From Pseudomonadota bacterium (GTDB taxonomy: Bacteria; Pseudomonadota; Gammaproteobacteria; Burkholderiales; Burkholderiaceae_C): a DNA stretch of 52,026 bases. The position numbers were made by a program, and so were the translations under genes. The notes beneath the pieces were generated by a model. It was not told the DNA's origin. It did not search any database and saw only the letters and a list, made by a program, of their open reading frames with translations. Below, piece by piece: positions 21,034 to 30,822 of the stretch (positions are counted from its first letter, which is position 1; each line of letters opens with the position of its first letter). The DNA lies in NCBI GenBank assembly GCA_019351955.1, contig JABBOE010000009.1, positions 1-52,026 on the forward strand, given 5' to 3'.

Positions 21034-23508
21034 TTAGCCGAGCTCGACCAAAATCTTCTCGGCTCGCGCCTTGGCTTCACCGCCGCTTTCGGCGATGATT
21101 TCCCGGAGCAGGTTGCGAGCCGTATCCAGGTCGCCCATGGCACGGCATTCCGCCACCAGGGCCAAGCGCGTGTCCAAGTCGTCCGAAGAATCGGGCATTG
21201 GCTCGGTGAGTGGACCGGCGTGCGCGGTATCCCGACTCACAGGCTCAACAGGTGGTGTTGAGGCGCCACTAGCCGGGAGGTCAAGCGACAATGATCCAAG
21301 GTCGAACTCCAGGGGCTGTCGGCTCGGCGGATGCGCCTCCTCGGGTTGGGCAATGGACGCGCTCGCGTCTGCAGCTTGAAAACTGGAGAAATCGAAATTC
21401 AAGGGCGCACCGGGATTTCCAGCAGCGGGCGCTGCCGGTGGTGCGCTCACGGGATCCGAGGCCCGGGCAGGAGCGGCCGCTGTATCCGTCCTCGGTGCCG
21501 CTGCAGATGATCCGACGAGGTCGAGATTGAGGTCCAGACCGGAACCCTCCGGTTTGGCGCCCCCCGGAGTCGCAGAACCCATGATCGACGGCAGGCTGGT
21601 GAGCAACTCGGTCGCCGGCTGCGTCGCCGGTGATGTCAGCCCTGACGAACCCGTAGGCGCGAAGTCGCTCGCCGGTATTGTGGGCTGGGCATTGACGGTG
21701 CTCGGGGGCATCGTATTGTGATACAAAGGGTTGACCGGATCAAGATTGCGTCCCAGGTCTTGCGCCTTCTTCCAGTCAGGCCCGACGCCCTCAGTGAGCG
21801 CAAACACTTCAGCAGCCGTCATCTCGAAGGACCTCACATCCTTGCGCTTGGCATAGATCTCCAGGAGCTTCAAACGCGCAGCGCTGCGATCTGGATGGTT
21901 TTTCAACGATTCCTTGAGAATTTCCTCCGCTTGCAGGTCCCGCCCATAGGCCAGATACACATCGGCTTCGGCTACTGGATCCACGTCGCTGCTGTCGAGT
22001 TGGCTTGGTGTGTAGGCTACCGAGGACCCCAGGGTACTGTTGCGCGTGTCGACTCGCTCACCTCCAGTACCACCAAAGAAGCTGTCCGCCGCACTCAGCC
22101 GACTGTCAAACACGGAGCTATCCCGCTGCGGTCTGGACTGCGCCCGGCGGCGCAGGAAAACCCATGCCGCAAGCAACAGGGCAATGACCGCTGCTGCCGG
22201 CGCGAACAAAGGATTGGCGAGAAGACTGGCAAACCAGCCCCGCTCCGATACGCTCGGCTGCTTGGTCGCCGGCTTGGGGGCCGCGGTCGTCAGCGGAACC
22301 TGCAGCGCCGGCTTGGACACTGAGGCCACAGATTTGGGCGTCGAAGCGAGCGCAGCCGCGGACAGGGCTGCAGGGACCTTCGCCGCGGGCGCCGATGCGG
22401 GAGCGGCAGCCGCTGGGGAGCTCGTTGCCGCCGCCTTCACAGCTGCACTGGCACTTGCCGCGAGTTGAGACAGCGCTGCGACGTTGGCCTTGGCCTCGTT
22501 CAGCTTCTTCGCAGTGGCTTCGGCCTGCTTTTGTGCTGCGATCAGGCTCGCCTGCGCCGCAAGGCCCTGAGCGGCACCGACTTTGGCCTGGCCCAATTTG
22601 AGTTGCGACTTGGGCATGGACGCCGCAGGTGTCGGCTCCTGCACTTCGGCCTGAATCTTGCCGCTAGCCTGACGGGCGTTCGATTCCGCCTTGGGCGCGG
22701 CTTGCCCCGTCATTTCAGCCAACCTGCGCCGATAGGCCTCAAAACTGCGGCTTTGCGCGACGATCACCTGTTGCGCCTGCTTCTGCGGAATGCTCTGCGC
22801 ATCCTCGGCGCTCGGAATACGCAGGACGGCACCCGCGCGCAGCAGATTCATATTGCGGTCGATGAAGGCACCGCTATTGGCCCGGTAAAGCGCCGTGAGC
22901 ATTTGGTCGAGTGAAACCGTTTCGATACCCAGCCCACGAGCGATGCTCGATAGCGTGTCACCCTTGCGCACTGTGTAAGTACGCTGCGCGGCGGGCGGCG
23001 CTGCCGAAGCCGCCGCTGGTGCAACCGTGGCCGGCTGCGCCAACCCCGCAGAGACCTGCGGCCCCGCCTGAGGCGCAATGGATGTGGCAGGCTGCGGCTC
23101 CTGAAAATTCGGCGGGTCGAACAGTAGCGTGTAATCCCGCGTCAGTTCGCCGTTGGCCCAATACGCGCGCAACAGCACATCAACGAAAGCGTCCTGTACA
23201 GGATGGGAACTGGTCAGGCGCAAATAGGGCTGCCCATCCGGCCTGTGCTCCAGCGTGACGGTGACATCGGGCAGGATGCTGCTGTAGTTCAGATTGCGCG
23301 ACTGAAAAGCCGACGCCGGCGCCACGCCCACCTTGAGCGAGGAGGCTTCATCAGCCGTAATCTGAGTGATGTCAATGTCGGCGCGCAGGGGTTGACCCAA
23401 CGCGGATTTGACCTTGGCATGGCCCAAGCCAAACGCATAGGCCTGCGAGATTGCCCCTGGCAAGGCCGCCAAACATACCAGGCCCACTGTTTGACGCCAA
23501 TTGGCCAC
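21034..23508 (-). CDS. fimV: FimV/HubP-type polar landmark protein
   Basis: FimV-type proteins are inner-membrane, peptidoglycan-binding hubs that organise the cell pole and type IV pili. The 824-residue product starts with a signal peptide (ANWRQTVGLVCLAALPG). It then has the FimV N-terminal domain (FGLGHAKVKSALGQPLRADIDI), a LysM domain at about 180-235 (YTVRKGDTLSSIA), and a long Ala/Pro-rich region. One membrane helix (FAPAAAVIALLLAAWVFL) and a TPR-like C-terminal domain (DTARNLLREIIAESG) follow. I chose the GTG at 23508 because AGGGGG sits 6 nt upstream and the signal peptide then begins properly; an ATG at 23556 lacks a ribosome-binding site. Confidence 0.92.
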   Translation of the reverse strand: MANWRQTVGLVCLAALPGAISQAYAFGLGHAKVKSALGQPLRADIDITQITADEASSLKVGVAPASAFQSRNLNYSSILPDVTVTLEHRPDGQPYLRLTSSHPVQDAFVDVLLRAYWANGELTRDYTLLFDPPNFQEPQPATSIAPQAGPQVSAGLAQPATVAPAAASAAPPAAQRTYTVRKGDTLSSIARGLGIETVSLDQMLTALYRANSGAFIDRNMNLLRAGAVLRIPSAEDAQSIPQKQAQQVIVAQSRSFEAYRRRLAEMTGQAAPKAESNARQASGKIQAEVQEPTPAASMPKSQLKLGQAKVGAAQGLAAQASLIAAQKQAEATAKKLNEAKANVAALSQLAASASAAVKAAATSSPAAAAPASAPAAKVPAALSAAALASTPKSVASVSKPALQVPLTTAAPKPATKQPSVSERGWFASLLANPLFAPAAAVIALLLAAWVFLRRRAQSRPQRDSSVFDSRLSAADSFFGGTGGERVDTRNSTLGSSVAYTPSQLDSSDVDPVAEADVYLAYGRDLQAEEILKESLKNHPDRSAARLKLLEIYAKRKDVRSFEMTAAEVFALTEGVGPDWKKAQDLGRNLDPVNPLYHNTMPPSTVNAQPTIPASDFAPTGSSGLTSPATQPATELLTSLPSIMGSATPGGAKPEGSGLDLNLDLVGSSAAAPRTDTAAAPARASDPVSAPPAAPAAGNPGAPLNFDFSSFQAADASASIAQPEEAHPPSRQPLEFDLGSLSLDLPASGASTPPVEPVSRDTAHAGPLTEPMPDSSDDLDTRLALVAECRAMGDLDTARNLLREIIAESGGEAKARAEKILVELG

Positions 23509-23514
23509 TTTGAA

Positions 23515-23520
23515 CCCCCT
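23515..23520 (-). promoter_or_regulatory. Ribosome-binding site deciding the fimV start
   Basis: Read on the minus strand this is AGGGGG, followed by six bases (TTCAAA) and the GTG codon at 23508-23506. It is much stronger than anything in front of the upstream in-frame ATG codons, so it marks the likely translation start. Confidence 0.75.
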
Positions 23521-23715
23521 GATTTGAGCTTTGGCTTTGTTCACGGCACACTGCATTTTGATCGTTAAATCAACATAGCATCCGCTAGTTAGCCTGACAA
23601 GCTCGGGCAATCGCTGAATATGCCAAACGACCTGAATTGTCGCGTTGAGGCCATATCGGAGCCTTAGTGGCGGTCCCTTGGCCCCCTTGGGAGCGCGGCT
23701 TGGCAATGCGCAGGG

Positions 23716-24840
23716 TCAGGCCCCAAGGAGGATGCGCAACATGCGGCGCAGTGGTTCCGCTGCACCCCATAAGAGCTGGTCACCGACAGTAAACGCGCCC
23801 AGGTACTGCGTGCCCATCGCAAGCTTGCGCAGCCGCCCGACGGGAATGGAAAGGGTGCCCGTTACGGCCACCGGAGTCAACTCCCGGATGCTGGCCTCGC
23901 GTGTATTGGGCACAACCTTCACCCACGGATTGTCGCTGGCAATGATGGCCTCGATCTCAGTCAGCGGCACGTCACGCTTGAGCTTGAACATGAGCGCTTG
24001 ACTGTGGCAGCGCATGGCACCGATGCGCACGCACAAACCGTCCACCGGGATGGCTGCGCTGCCGGCGTGCCCAAGTATCTTGTTGGTTTCGGCACCGCCC
24101 TTCCATTCCTCGCGCGACATCCCGTTGCCGAGATCCTTGTCGATCCATGGAATCAAGCTACCGGCCAGTGGCACCTCGAAGTGGCGGCTGGCATCGGGCG
24201 GCAGTGCACGCTGGGTGGCGATGACATCGCGGTCAATGTCCAGGATCGCGGAAGCCGGATCGTCGAGCATCGGCCTCACAGCAGCGTTAAGGGTGCCAAA
24301 CTGGGCAAGCAGCTCACGCATGTGCTGCGCTCCCCCTCCAGATGCCGCCTGGTAGGTCATGCTGGTCATCCACTCCACGAGACCCGCCTTGAACAGCGCG
24401 CCCACGCCCATGAGCATGCAGCTCACGGTGCAGTTTCCCCCGATCCAGTTCTTGCCGCCACGAGCAAGCGCGGCGTCGATGACCAAGCGGTTGACAGGGT
24501 CCAGAATGATGACTGCGTCACCGCGCATGCGTAAGGTGGAGGCTGCATCGATCCAGTGCCCGCCCCACCCGCTGCCCCGCAGTTTGTCAAACACTGCGCT
24601 GGTGTAATCACCGCCTTGAGCCGTCACGATGATGTCACAGGCACGTAACGCCTCCAAGTCATACGCGTCTTGCAGCGGGATGCTCGTCGAGGCCCAGTCA
24701 GGGGCACGGCCACCAGCATTGCTCGTCGAGAAAAATACGGGATCAATGTGGGCGAAATCACCCTCTTCGCGCATGCGCAGCATGAGCACGGACCCCACCA
24801 TCCCGCGCCAGCCAATCAGCCCTACTCGCTTGTTTGCCAT
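23716..24840 (-). CDS. asd: Aspartate-semialdehyde dehydrogenase
   Basis: Asd reduces aspartyl phosphate to aspartate semialdehyde, the branch point to lysine/diaminopimelate, threonine and methionine. The 374-residue protein has the NADP-binding [11 protein letters not shown] at 10-20 and the catalytic Cys137 in GGNCTVS. The basic substrate segment [11 protein letters not shown] contains the acid/base histidine. It is of the gram-negative (E. coli-like) type. It lies between leuB and fimV, the standard Burkholderiales order. Confidence 0.96.
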   Translation of the reverse strand: MANKRVGLIGWRGMVGSVLMLRMREEGDFAHIDPVFFSTSNAGGRAPDWASTSIPLQDAYDLEALRACDIIVTAQGGDYTSAVFDKLRGSGWGGHWIDAASTLRMRGDAVIILDPVNRLVIDAALARGGKNWIGGNCTVSCMLMGVGALFKAGLVEWMTSMTYQAASGGGAQHMRELLAQFGTLNAAVRPMLDDPASAILDIDRDVIATQRALPPDASRHFEVPLAGSLIPWIDKDLGNGMSREEWKGGAETNKILGHAGSAAIPVDGLCVRIGAMRCHSQALMFKLKRDVPLTEIEAIIASDNPWVKVVPNTREASIRELTPVAVTGTLSIPVGRLRKLAMGTQYLGAFTVGDQLLWGAAEPLRRMLRILLGA

Positions 24841-24880
24841 CTTCTTGCATCCGCTTTGGATCTATTCACGGGGGGAGGGG

Positions 24881-25975
24881 TCAGCCCAGGGCTGCCACCA
24901 CTGCGTCGCCCATCGCCACCGTACCTACGGTGCGTGTACCTGGCTCCGCAATATCGGCTGTACGCATACCCTGCCGCAACACTGTCTGGACCGCCCTTTC
25001 GATGCGGGTCGCCGCCTCGGGCTCGCCAAGTGAGTAGCGCAGCATCATCGCTGCGCTCAGGATGGTGGCTAAAGGATTGGCCACCCCTTTGCCTGCGATG
25101 TCGGGCGCCGAACCGTGTGAGGGTTCGTACAAACCGCGCCTGTCAGCATTTAGCGAGGCTGATGGGAGCATGCCAATGGAGCCCGTGAGCATCGCAGCCT
25201 CGTCGCTCAAGATGTCACCAAACATGTTCCCGGTCACAATCACATCGAACTTCTTCGGTTCGCGCACGAGCTGCATCGCTGCATTGTCCACGTACATATG
25301 CTCAAGCTCGACATCTGGGTACTGCGCGTGCACTTCAGTGACGACGTCCTTCCAGAACTGAAAGGTCTCCAGCACGTTGGCCTTGTCCACGCTTGTGACT
25401 TTTCCTGGGTGGCCGGCTGCCTTGCGCGCACGCGCCGCCTGGAACGCCACCTCGGCGATACGCTCAATCTCCGGGCGACTGTAACGCATCGTATCGAACG
25501 CCTCGTCAGCGCCTTGGAAAGCGCCATCGGGGCTCTTGCGCCTGCCGCGGGGCTGGCCGAAATAGATATCGCCGGTCAGTTCGCGCACGATGAGGATGTC
25601 AAGTCCGGCCACGATCTCGGGCTTCAGGCTCGATGCGCTTGCCAGCTCCGCGTACAACAGGGCCGGGCGCAGATTGGCGAACAACCCCAGGTTCTTGCGC
25701 AGGCCCAGAATGGCCTGTTCGGGGCGAAGGTGGCGGTCCAGCGTGTCGAAGCGCGGGTCCCCCACGGCACCGAATAGCACGGCGTCTGCCGCCTTCGCCA
25801 GTTTCAGCGTGACCTCTGGGAGAGGGCTGCCATGGCTGGCGTAAGCGTTGCCGCCAACCGCACCCCACTCGAGCGTGAAGCGCAGCCCATCGGCTTCGAG
25901 CCGTTGGAGTACTTTGACGGCTTCGGCGACGATCTCCGGACCGATACCATCACCGGGAAGAACAGCGATTTTCAT
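24881..25975 (-). CDS. leuB: 3-isopropylmalate dehydrogenase
   Basis: LeuB oxidatively decarboxylates 3-isopropylmalate with NAD in leucine synthesis. The 364-residue protein shows [15 protein letters not shown] at the N-terminus. The substrate arginines and [10 protein letters not shown] are present, with the metal-binding region [21 protein letters not shown] and the NAD site [17 protein letters not shown]. An ATG two codons earlier (25981) is equally possible. It follows leuD by 13 bp. Confidence 0.96.
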   Translation of the reverse strand: MKIAVLPGDGIGPEIVAEAVKVLQRLEADGLRFTLEWGAVGGNAYASHGSPLPEVTLKLAKAADAVLFGAVGDPRFDTLDRHLRPEQAILGLRKNLGLFANLRPALLYAELASASSLKPEIVAGLDILIVRELTGDIYFGQPRGRRKSPDGAFQGADEAFDTMRYSRPEIERIAEVAFQAARARKAAGHPGKVTSVDKANVLETFQFWKDVVTEVHAQYPDVELEHMYVDNAAMQLVREPKKFDVIVTGNMFGDILSDEAAMLTGSIGMLPSASLNADRRGLYEPSHGSAPDIAGKGVANPLATILSAAMMLRYSLGEPEAATRIERAVQTVLRQGMRTADIAEPGTRTVGTVAMGDAVVAALG

Positions 25976-25988
25976 GGGCATGGACGAG

Positions 25989-26636
25989 TCACAGGATGCG
26001 GTGGGCGAGCCAAGGCATGCGCGCGATACGCTCGGCCTCAAAAACGCGAATTTTGTCGGCCTTTTTAAGCGTCAGGCCAATCTCATCGAGGCCTCCGACG
26101 AGGCAATGCTTGCGGAAGTCCGTGATGTCAAAAGGCAGCTCGCCGCCGTCTGGCTTGATGACCCGCTGGCGCGGCAAATCCACGGTCAGTTGGTAACCAA
26201 CGAAGGCGTAAACCTCGTCAAACATCCGTGCCACCTCATGCTCCGGCAGCACGATGGGCAACAGTCCGGTCTTGAAGCTGTTATTGAAAAAGATGTCCGC
26301 GAAACTCGGCGCGATGACCGCTCGAATCCCATATTGTTCGATTGCCCAAGGCGCATGCTCGCGCGAAGACCCACAGCCAAAGTTCTTGCGCGCAAGCATG
26401 ACGCTCGCGCCCTGGTAGCGAGGCTGGTTGAGCACGAAATCCGGATTCGGCTTGCGACTTCCTGGATCCTGCCCAGGTTCACCATGATCAAGATAGCGCC
26501 ACTCGTCAAAGAGATTCGGTCCGAAACCGGTGCGCCGGATGGACTTCAGGAACTGCTTCGGGATGATGGCATCGGTATCGACGTTTTCACGATCGATCGG
26601 CACCACCAACCCCTGGTGGACGGTAAATGCTTGCAT
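25989..26636 (-). CDS. leuD: 3-isopropylmalate dehydratase small subunit
   Basis: LeuD forms, with LeuC, the isopropylmalate isomerase. The 215-residue swivel-domain protein has [16 protein letters not shown] near the N-terminus and the active-site [14 protein letters not shown]. It is separated from leuC by the small entericidin-like gene, a layout seen in many Burkholderiales. Confidence 0.96.
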   Translation of the reverse strand: MQAFTVHQGLVVPIDRENVDTDAIIPKQFLKSIRRTGFGPNLFDEWRYLDHGEPGQDPGSRKPNPDFVLNQPRYQGASVMLARKNFGCGSSREHAPWAIEQYGIRAVIAPSFADIFFNNSFKTGLLPIVLPEHEVARMFDEVYAFVGYQLTVDLPRQRVIKPDGGELPFDITDFRKHCLVGGLDEIGLTLKKADKIRVFEAERIARMPWLAHRIL

Positions 26637-26669
26637 AAACGGCTCGGTTTTCGGTGGGCTGAGGTAATG

Positions 26670-26810
26670 TTATTTGGCCATGTCAGCAGCTTTGTGCATG
26701 GTTTTCCCAACCGCCTTGATGTCATGGCTCATACCGGCCACGGCGTCGGACCCAGTCAAACCAGATGCGTCCAGTGCCAGCAAAGACGCTGCCGGGACAG
26801 CTTTACGCAT
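26670..26810 (-). CDS. Entericidin-like small protein lacking the lipobox cysteine
   Basis: The 46-residue peptide has a short hydrophobic N-terminal segment (VPAASLLALDASGL) and the entericidin-type tail VAGMSHDIKAVGKTMHKAADMAK. An excellent ribosome-binding site (AGGAG, 7 nt spacing) precedes the ATG at 26810. Entericidins are small lipoproteins whose lipobox ends in cysteine. Here that position reads LTGSDAVAG, with a TCC serine codon that is one base from TGC, and an aspartate breaks the hydrophobic stretch. Lipidation is therefore not expected. It sits between leuC and leuD and is probably co-transcribed with them. Confidence 0.75.
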   Translation of the reverse strand: MRKAVPAASLLALDASGLTGSDAVAGMSHDIKAVGKTMHKAADMAK

Positions 26811-26817
26811 GGTCAAA

Positions 26818-26822
26818 CTCCT
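26818..26822 (-). promoter_or_regulatory. Ribosome-binding site of the entericidin-like gene
   Basis: Read on the minus strand, AGGAG lies 7 nt before the ATG at 26810. It fixes the start of a gene too short to stand out by length and shows that translation signals are retained although the lipobox is altered. Confidence 0.8.
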
Positions 26823-26865
26823 GTAAACGTGGAAGGAACGCCTGTGCGTGCCGCCGCTCCGTTCA

Positions 26866-28266
26866 TCAGACGCCACGGACGTCAACAAAGTGGCCAGCGA
26901 TGGCAGCTGCGGCAGCCATGGCAGGACTCACGAGGTGCGTGCGTCCTCCCTGACCCTGCCGGCCTTCAAAATTTCGGTTGGACGTCGACGCGCAACGCTC
27001 GCCAGGCTCGAGGCGATCCGCATTCATGGCCAGGCACATGGAGCAACCGGGTTCGCGCCACTCGAAGCCCGCGGCTTTGAAAACCTTGTCCAGCCCCTCG
27101 CGCTCTGCCTGTGCCTTCACCAGTCCGGACCCAGGCACCGCCAGTGCGAGCTTGATGTTGCCAGCCACACGCTTGCCCGCCAGCACGCGCGCCGCGTCAC
27201 GCAGGTCCTCAATGCGTGAGTTGGTGCACGAACCGATGAACACCTTGTCAACGTAGACGTCCGCCAGCGGCTTTCCGGGCTCGAGGTTCATATAGTGCAG
27301 GGCGCGTTCCATCGCCGCGCGCTTGACAGGGTCCTTTTCCTTGTCAGGATCGGGCACGCATTCGTCGATACCAGCCACCATCTCCGGGGATGTGCCCCAA
27401 GTCACCTGGGGTCTGATATGTGAAGCATCAATATCGACCACAACGTCGAACTTGGCGTCGGGATCGGAATGCAGGTTGCGCCAGTAGCCCTCGGCCTGTA
27501 CCCACTCGACCTCGGTGGGGGCAAAGGGCCGCCCCTTGATGAAGCGCAGTGTCGTGTCATCGACGGCCACCAGTCCGGCCCGCGCACCCGCCTCGATGGC
27601 CATATTGCACAAGGTCATCCGCCCTTCCATGCTGAGATTGCGCACAACCGGGCCACCGAACTCAATCGTGGTACCCGTACCGCCGGCAGTCCCTATGGTC
27701 CTGATGATGGCTAGCGCCACATCCTTGGCGGTGCAGCCCGCTTGCAATTGGCCGCCAACGCGCACCAACATGTTCTTCATCTTCCGCGCAAGCAAGGTCT
27801 GCGTGGCCAAAACATGCTCAACTTCGCTGGTGCCAATGCCAAAGGCCAGTGCGCCGAAGGCTCCGTGCGTACTCGTGTGCGAATCACCGCAGACCACTGT
27901 CATGCCGGGCAGCGTGGCCCCTTGCTCGGGGCCAATTACATGCACGATGCCCTGACGGCGGTCGGTCATCTTGAACTGGGTGATTCCGAGCCCGTCGCAA
28001 TATTTGTCCAGGGTGTCCACCTGCAGACGCGAAACGGGGTCGGCGATGCCCGCCGAGCGGTCGGTTGTCGGCACGTTATGATCAGACACTGCCAAGTTGG
28101 CGCTGACGCGCCAGACTGCACGGTGCGCCAACTCCAGGCCCTCGAAGGCTTGGGGGCTGGTGACTTCATGCACCAGGTGCCGGTCGATGTACAAAAGTGC
28201 CGTGCCGTCGGATTCGACGTCGACCACATGTTCATCCCAGAGTTTGTCGTAAAGCGTACGTGCCAT
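26866..28266 (-). CDS. leuC: 3-isopropylmalate dehydratase large subunit
   Basis: LeuC carries the 4Fe-4S cluster of isopropylmalate isomerase. The 466-residue protein has the cluster cysteines in [12 protein letters not shown] and GCSMCLAMN. The [19 protein letters not shown] signature is also present. The start at [15 protein letters not shown] is supported by GGAG about 6 nt upstream; the open frame extends 46 codons further without family similarity. It is the first gene of the leuC-leuD-leuB run. Confidence 0.97.
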   Translation of the reverse strand: MARTLYDKLWDEHVVDVESDGTALLYIDRHLVHEVTSPQAFEGLELAHRAVWRVSANLAVSDHNVPTTDRSAGIADPVSRLQVDTLDKYCDGLGITQFKMTDRRQGIVHVIGPEQGATLPGMTVVCGDSHTSTHGAFGALAFGIGTSEVEHVLATQTLLARKMKNMLVRVGGQLQAGCTAKDVALAIIRTIGTAGGTGTTIEFGGPVVRNLSMEGRMTLCNMAIEAGARAGLVAVDDTTLRFIKGRPFAPTEVEWVQAEGYWRNLHSDPDAKFDVVVDIDASHIRPQVTWGTSPEMVAGIDECVPDPDKEKDPVKRAAMERALHYMNLEPGKPLADVYVDKVFIGSCTNSRIEDLRDAARVLAGKRVAGNIKLALAVPGSGLVKAQAEREGLDKVFKAAGFEWREPGCSMCLAMNADRLEPGERCASTSNRNFEGRQGQGGRTHLVSPAMAAAAAIAGHFVDVRGV

Positions 28267-28354
28267 CAGCGCTCCAAAGGCTTGCGAAAGCAGAAGGCCC
28301 AAACGCGAACCCATGCCAACATTGGTGCCAAACGTTAATGTTAAGGCCGTTGGC

Positions 28355-28381
28355 GAGAAAAAGCCCGGCCGCAGCCGGGCT
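28355..28381 (-). terminator. Intrinsic terminator after gltA
   Basis: Read on the minus strand, an 8-bp perfect stem AGCCCGGC/GCCGGGCT with a 4-nt loop is followed directly by a run of T (TTTTTCTC). It lies 20 bp beyond the gltA stop and upstream of leuC. It separates the sdh-gltA transcription unit from the leu genes. Confidence 0.9.
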
Positions 28382-28400
28382 CCGTGCAGGCAGGATCGAC

Positions 28401-29714
28401 TCAACCCCGCTGGGCCATGGGCAACACATCGCGTTTGATCGATCCGGTAAACAATTGCCGGGGGCGGCCAATCTTGTATTCCGGATCGGAAATCATCTCG
28501 TTGAGCTGCGCAATCCAGCCAACGGTACGAGCAAGTGCAAATACTGCGGTGAACAGTGACACCGGCACGCCAATGGCCTTCTGCACGATGCCCGAATAGA
28601 AGTCCACGTTCGGATAGAGCTTGCGCTGGATGAAGTAGTCGTCTTCCAGCGCAATCTTTTCCAAAGTCATGGCAAGCTTGAACAGCGGATCATTATGAAG
28701 GCCCAGTGCGTCGAGCACCTCGTGGCACGTCTCGCGCATAAGCTTGGCGCGCGGATCGTAGTTCTTATACACGCGGTGCCCAAAACCCATGAGACGCACC
28801 GAGGAGTTCTTGTCCTTGACCTGATTGATGAACTCGCCGATTTTGGCCACCCCGCCCTGCGCCTGGATGTCGTAGAGCATGTTCAGACAAGCCTCGTTAG
28901 CACCCCCATGGGCTGGCCCCCACAGGCAGGCCACCCCAGCGGCAATCGCCGCAAAGGGATTGGTGCCGCTTGAAGCACACAGGCGCACAGTGGAAGTCGA
29001 CGCATTCTGTTCATGATCGGCATGCAGAATGAAAATGCGGTCCAGCGCGTGCTCGATCACAGGGTTGGGCTCGAAGTCCTCGCAGGGTGTGGCCCACATC
29101 ATGCGCATGAAATTGCCGGCATAGCTCAACTTGTTCTGCGGGTACATGTAGGGCTGGCCCATGTTGTACTTGTAGGCCATTGCCACCAGGGTGGGCATCT
29201 TGGCGATAAGACGGATGGCCGAGATGTCACGCTGCTCCGCGTCATGAAGATTGATTGAGTCGGGGTAGAAGGCGGACATTGCGCCGACCAGACCCGTGAG
29301 CACAGCCATCGGATGCGCGTCTCGCCGAAAGCCGCGCAGAAAAAACTGCATTTGCTCGTTGACCATGGTGTGTTGGGTCACACGCGACATGAAATCCCTC
29401 TTCTGAACAGCGTTGGGAAGTTCGCCATAAAGGATCAGGTAGCAGGTTTCCATGTAGTCGCAATTGACGGCCAACTGCTCGATTGGATAGCCGCGATAGA
29501 GCAATTCGCCTTGGTCACCATCGATGTAGGTGATGGCGGAGCTGCACGATGCCGTCGAAAGAAAACCCGGGTCATAGGTGAACTTGCCCGTTTGCGCATA
29601 GAGCTTGCGGATGTCAATCACATCTGGGCCAACCGTTCCCTTGTGGATGGGCAACTCGACACTCGGTGAACCGTCGGAGAAGGACAGCGTGGCTTTCACA
29701 TCGGATGGGGTCAT
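28401..29714 (-). CDS. gltA: Citrate synthase, type II
   Basis: GltA condenses oxaloacetate and acetyl-CoA into citrate. The 437-residue protein has the catalytic residues in [11 protein letters not shown] (His), [14 protein letters not shown] (His) and [12 protein letters not shown] (Asp). The extended N-terminal domain is typical of hexameric gram-negative enzymes. The start at [12 protein letters not shown] is supported by GGAG 7 nt upstream; the frame extends 27 codons further without similarity. It is the last gene of the sdh cluster and ends in an intrinsic terminator. Confidence 0.97.
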   Translation of the reverse strand: MTPSDVKATLSFSDGSPSVELPIHKGTVGPDVIDIRKLYAQTGKFTYDPGFLSTASCSSAITYIDGDQGELLYRGYPIEQLAVNCDYMETCYLILYGELPNAVQKRDFMSRVTQHTMVNEQMQFFLRGFRRDAHPMAVLTGLVGAMSAFYPDSINLHDAEQRDISAIRLIAKMPTLVAMAYKYNMGQPYMYPQNKLSYAGNFMRMMWATPCEDFEPNPVIEHALDRIFILHADHEQNASTSTVRLCASSGTNPFAAIAAGVACLWGPAHGGANEACLNMLYDIQAQGGVAKIGEFINQVKDKNSSVRLMGFGHRVYKNYDPRAKLMRETCHEVLDALGLHNDPLFKLAMTLEKIALEDDYFIQRKLYPNVDFYSGIVQKAIGVPVSLFTAVFALARTVGWIAQLNEMISDPEYKIGRPRQLFTGSIKRDVLPMAQRG

Positions 29715-29802
29715 GGAGAAACTCCGGGAGGGAGGTTGGTTGGACGTCTTGACCGCGCTGGGCGCCTTGTACAGCGCATCGATCGCTCGGATCAAGCAAG
29801 AA

Positions 29803-30087
29803 TCACACCGCCCTGAGCAGGTGCAGCACGCGCAATTGCGCCGCGCCGCTCAGTTCGGGTGGGGGTTCGGCGTGGCCCAACAGCAGCTCAAGCAGCGTGT
29901 TGTCATCAAGTTCAAGTAGATCCTGAAGGCCGTTCCACTCGGCTGTGCTCAACGTTTGGGCGTAACGGGCGAAAAAGCGGCCGAGGATGAGATCGTTTTC
30001 CAGAAGGCCGCGACGCGCGCGCCAGAGTAGGCGGCGCACCGCTGCGGCATCCGGGCTTTCTGCATCGACGCTTGCAGGCTGCAGCAT
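29803..30087 (-). CDS. sdhE: FAD assembly factor SdhE
   Basis: The 94-residue protein belongs to the SdhE (YgfY/DUF339) family, which promotes covalent flavinylation of SdhA. The signature region [19 protein letters not shown], containing the conserved RGLLENDL motif, is at residues 18-36. It follows sdhB by 3 bp and precedes gltA by 88 bp, the context expected for its role. Confidence 0.93.
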   Translation of the reverse strand: MLQPASVDAESPDAAAVRRLLWRARRGLLENDLILGRFFARYAQTLSTAEWNGLQDLLELDDNTLLELLLGHAEPPPELSGAAQLRVLHLLRAV

Positions 30088-30090
30088 GGC

Positions 30091-30801
30091 TCAGACGGCA
30101 CGGCGCAACATCAGATCCTTGATGTTGCCGATGGCCTTGGTCGGGTTAAGCCCCTTGGGGCAGACGTCCACGCAGTTCATGATGGAGTGGCAGCGGAACA
30201 GTCGGTAGGGATCCTCAAGGTTGTCCAAACGTTCGTTGGTAGCCTCGTCCCGGCTATCGGCGATAAATCGATAGGCCTGCAAAAGCCCGGCGGGACCCAC
30301 GAACTTGTCCGGGTTCCACCAGAAACTCGGGCATGAGGTGGAACAGCTCGCGCACAGGATGCACTCATACAGGCCGTCGAGCACCTCGCGCTGCTCGGGG
30401 CTTTGAAGACGTTCTCTTTCAGGCGGTGGCGTGTCGTTAATGAGATAGGGTTTGATGGAGTGGTACTGGTTGAAGAACTGCGTCATGTCCACAATCAGGT
30501 CGCGGACGACGGGCAGGCCGGGCAGCGGCTTCAGGACGACCGGCTCCTTGAGCGTGAGCAGGTTCGTCGTGCAACTCAATCCATTCTTGCCGTTGATGTT
30601 CATGCCATCCGAGCCGCACACACCTTCGCGGCAGGAACGGCGGAAGGCTACGGTCTCATCGACATCAGCCTTGATGCGCATCAGCGCGTCAAGCAGCATT
30701 TTGTCGTTGTACTGCAACTCCACCTCATAGTCCTGCATGTACGGCTTGACGTCCTTGTCCGGGTCGTAGCGGTAGATGGAGAATTTCATCTTACGGGTCA
30801 T
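30091..30801 (-). CDS. sdhB: Succinate dehydrogenase iron-sulfur subunit
   Basis: SdhB carries the 2Fe-2S, 4Fe-4S and 3Fe-4S clusters that move electrons from SdhA flavin to quinone. The 236-residue protein has the 2Fe-2S ligands in CREGVCGSDG and the following NGLSC. The 4Fe-4S motif is CILCASCSTSCP and the 3Fe-4S motif is CHSIMNCVDVCPKGL. It follows sdhA by 21 bp. Confidence 0.97.
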   Translation of the reverse strand: MTRKMKFSIYRYDPDKDVKPYMQDYEVELQYNDKMLLDALMRIKADVDETVAFRRSCREGVCGSDGMNINGKNGLSCTTNLLTLKEPVVLKPLPGLPVVRDLIVDMTQFFNQYHSIKPYLINDTPPPERERLQSPEQREVLDGLYECILCASCSTSCPSFWWNPDKFVGPAGLLQAYRFIADSRDEATNERLDNLEDPYRLFRCHSIMNCVDVCPKGLNPTKAIGNIKDLMLRRAV

Positions 30802-30822
30802 GGCAATCTCCGGGCGGCCCGT

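Noticed and set aside
25848-27080. A 410-codon forward open frame opposite leuB, leuD and the start of the leuC end
   Set aside because: It is antisense to three clear genes, crosses their boundaries, and shows no recognisable domain; it is a composition artefact of GC-rich coding DNA.
28300-28345. A TTGGCAC...TTGG sequence upstream of leuC (minus strand) resembling a sigma54 promoter
   Set aside because: The spacing between the GG and GC elements is 11 rather than 10 and the -12 element is not TTGC, so it does not fit the consensus.
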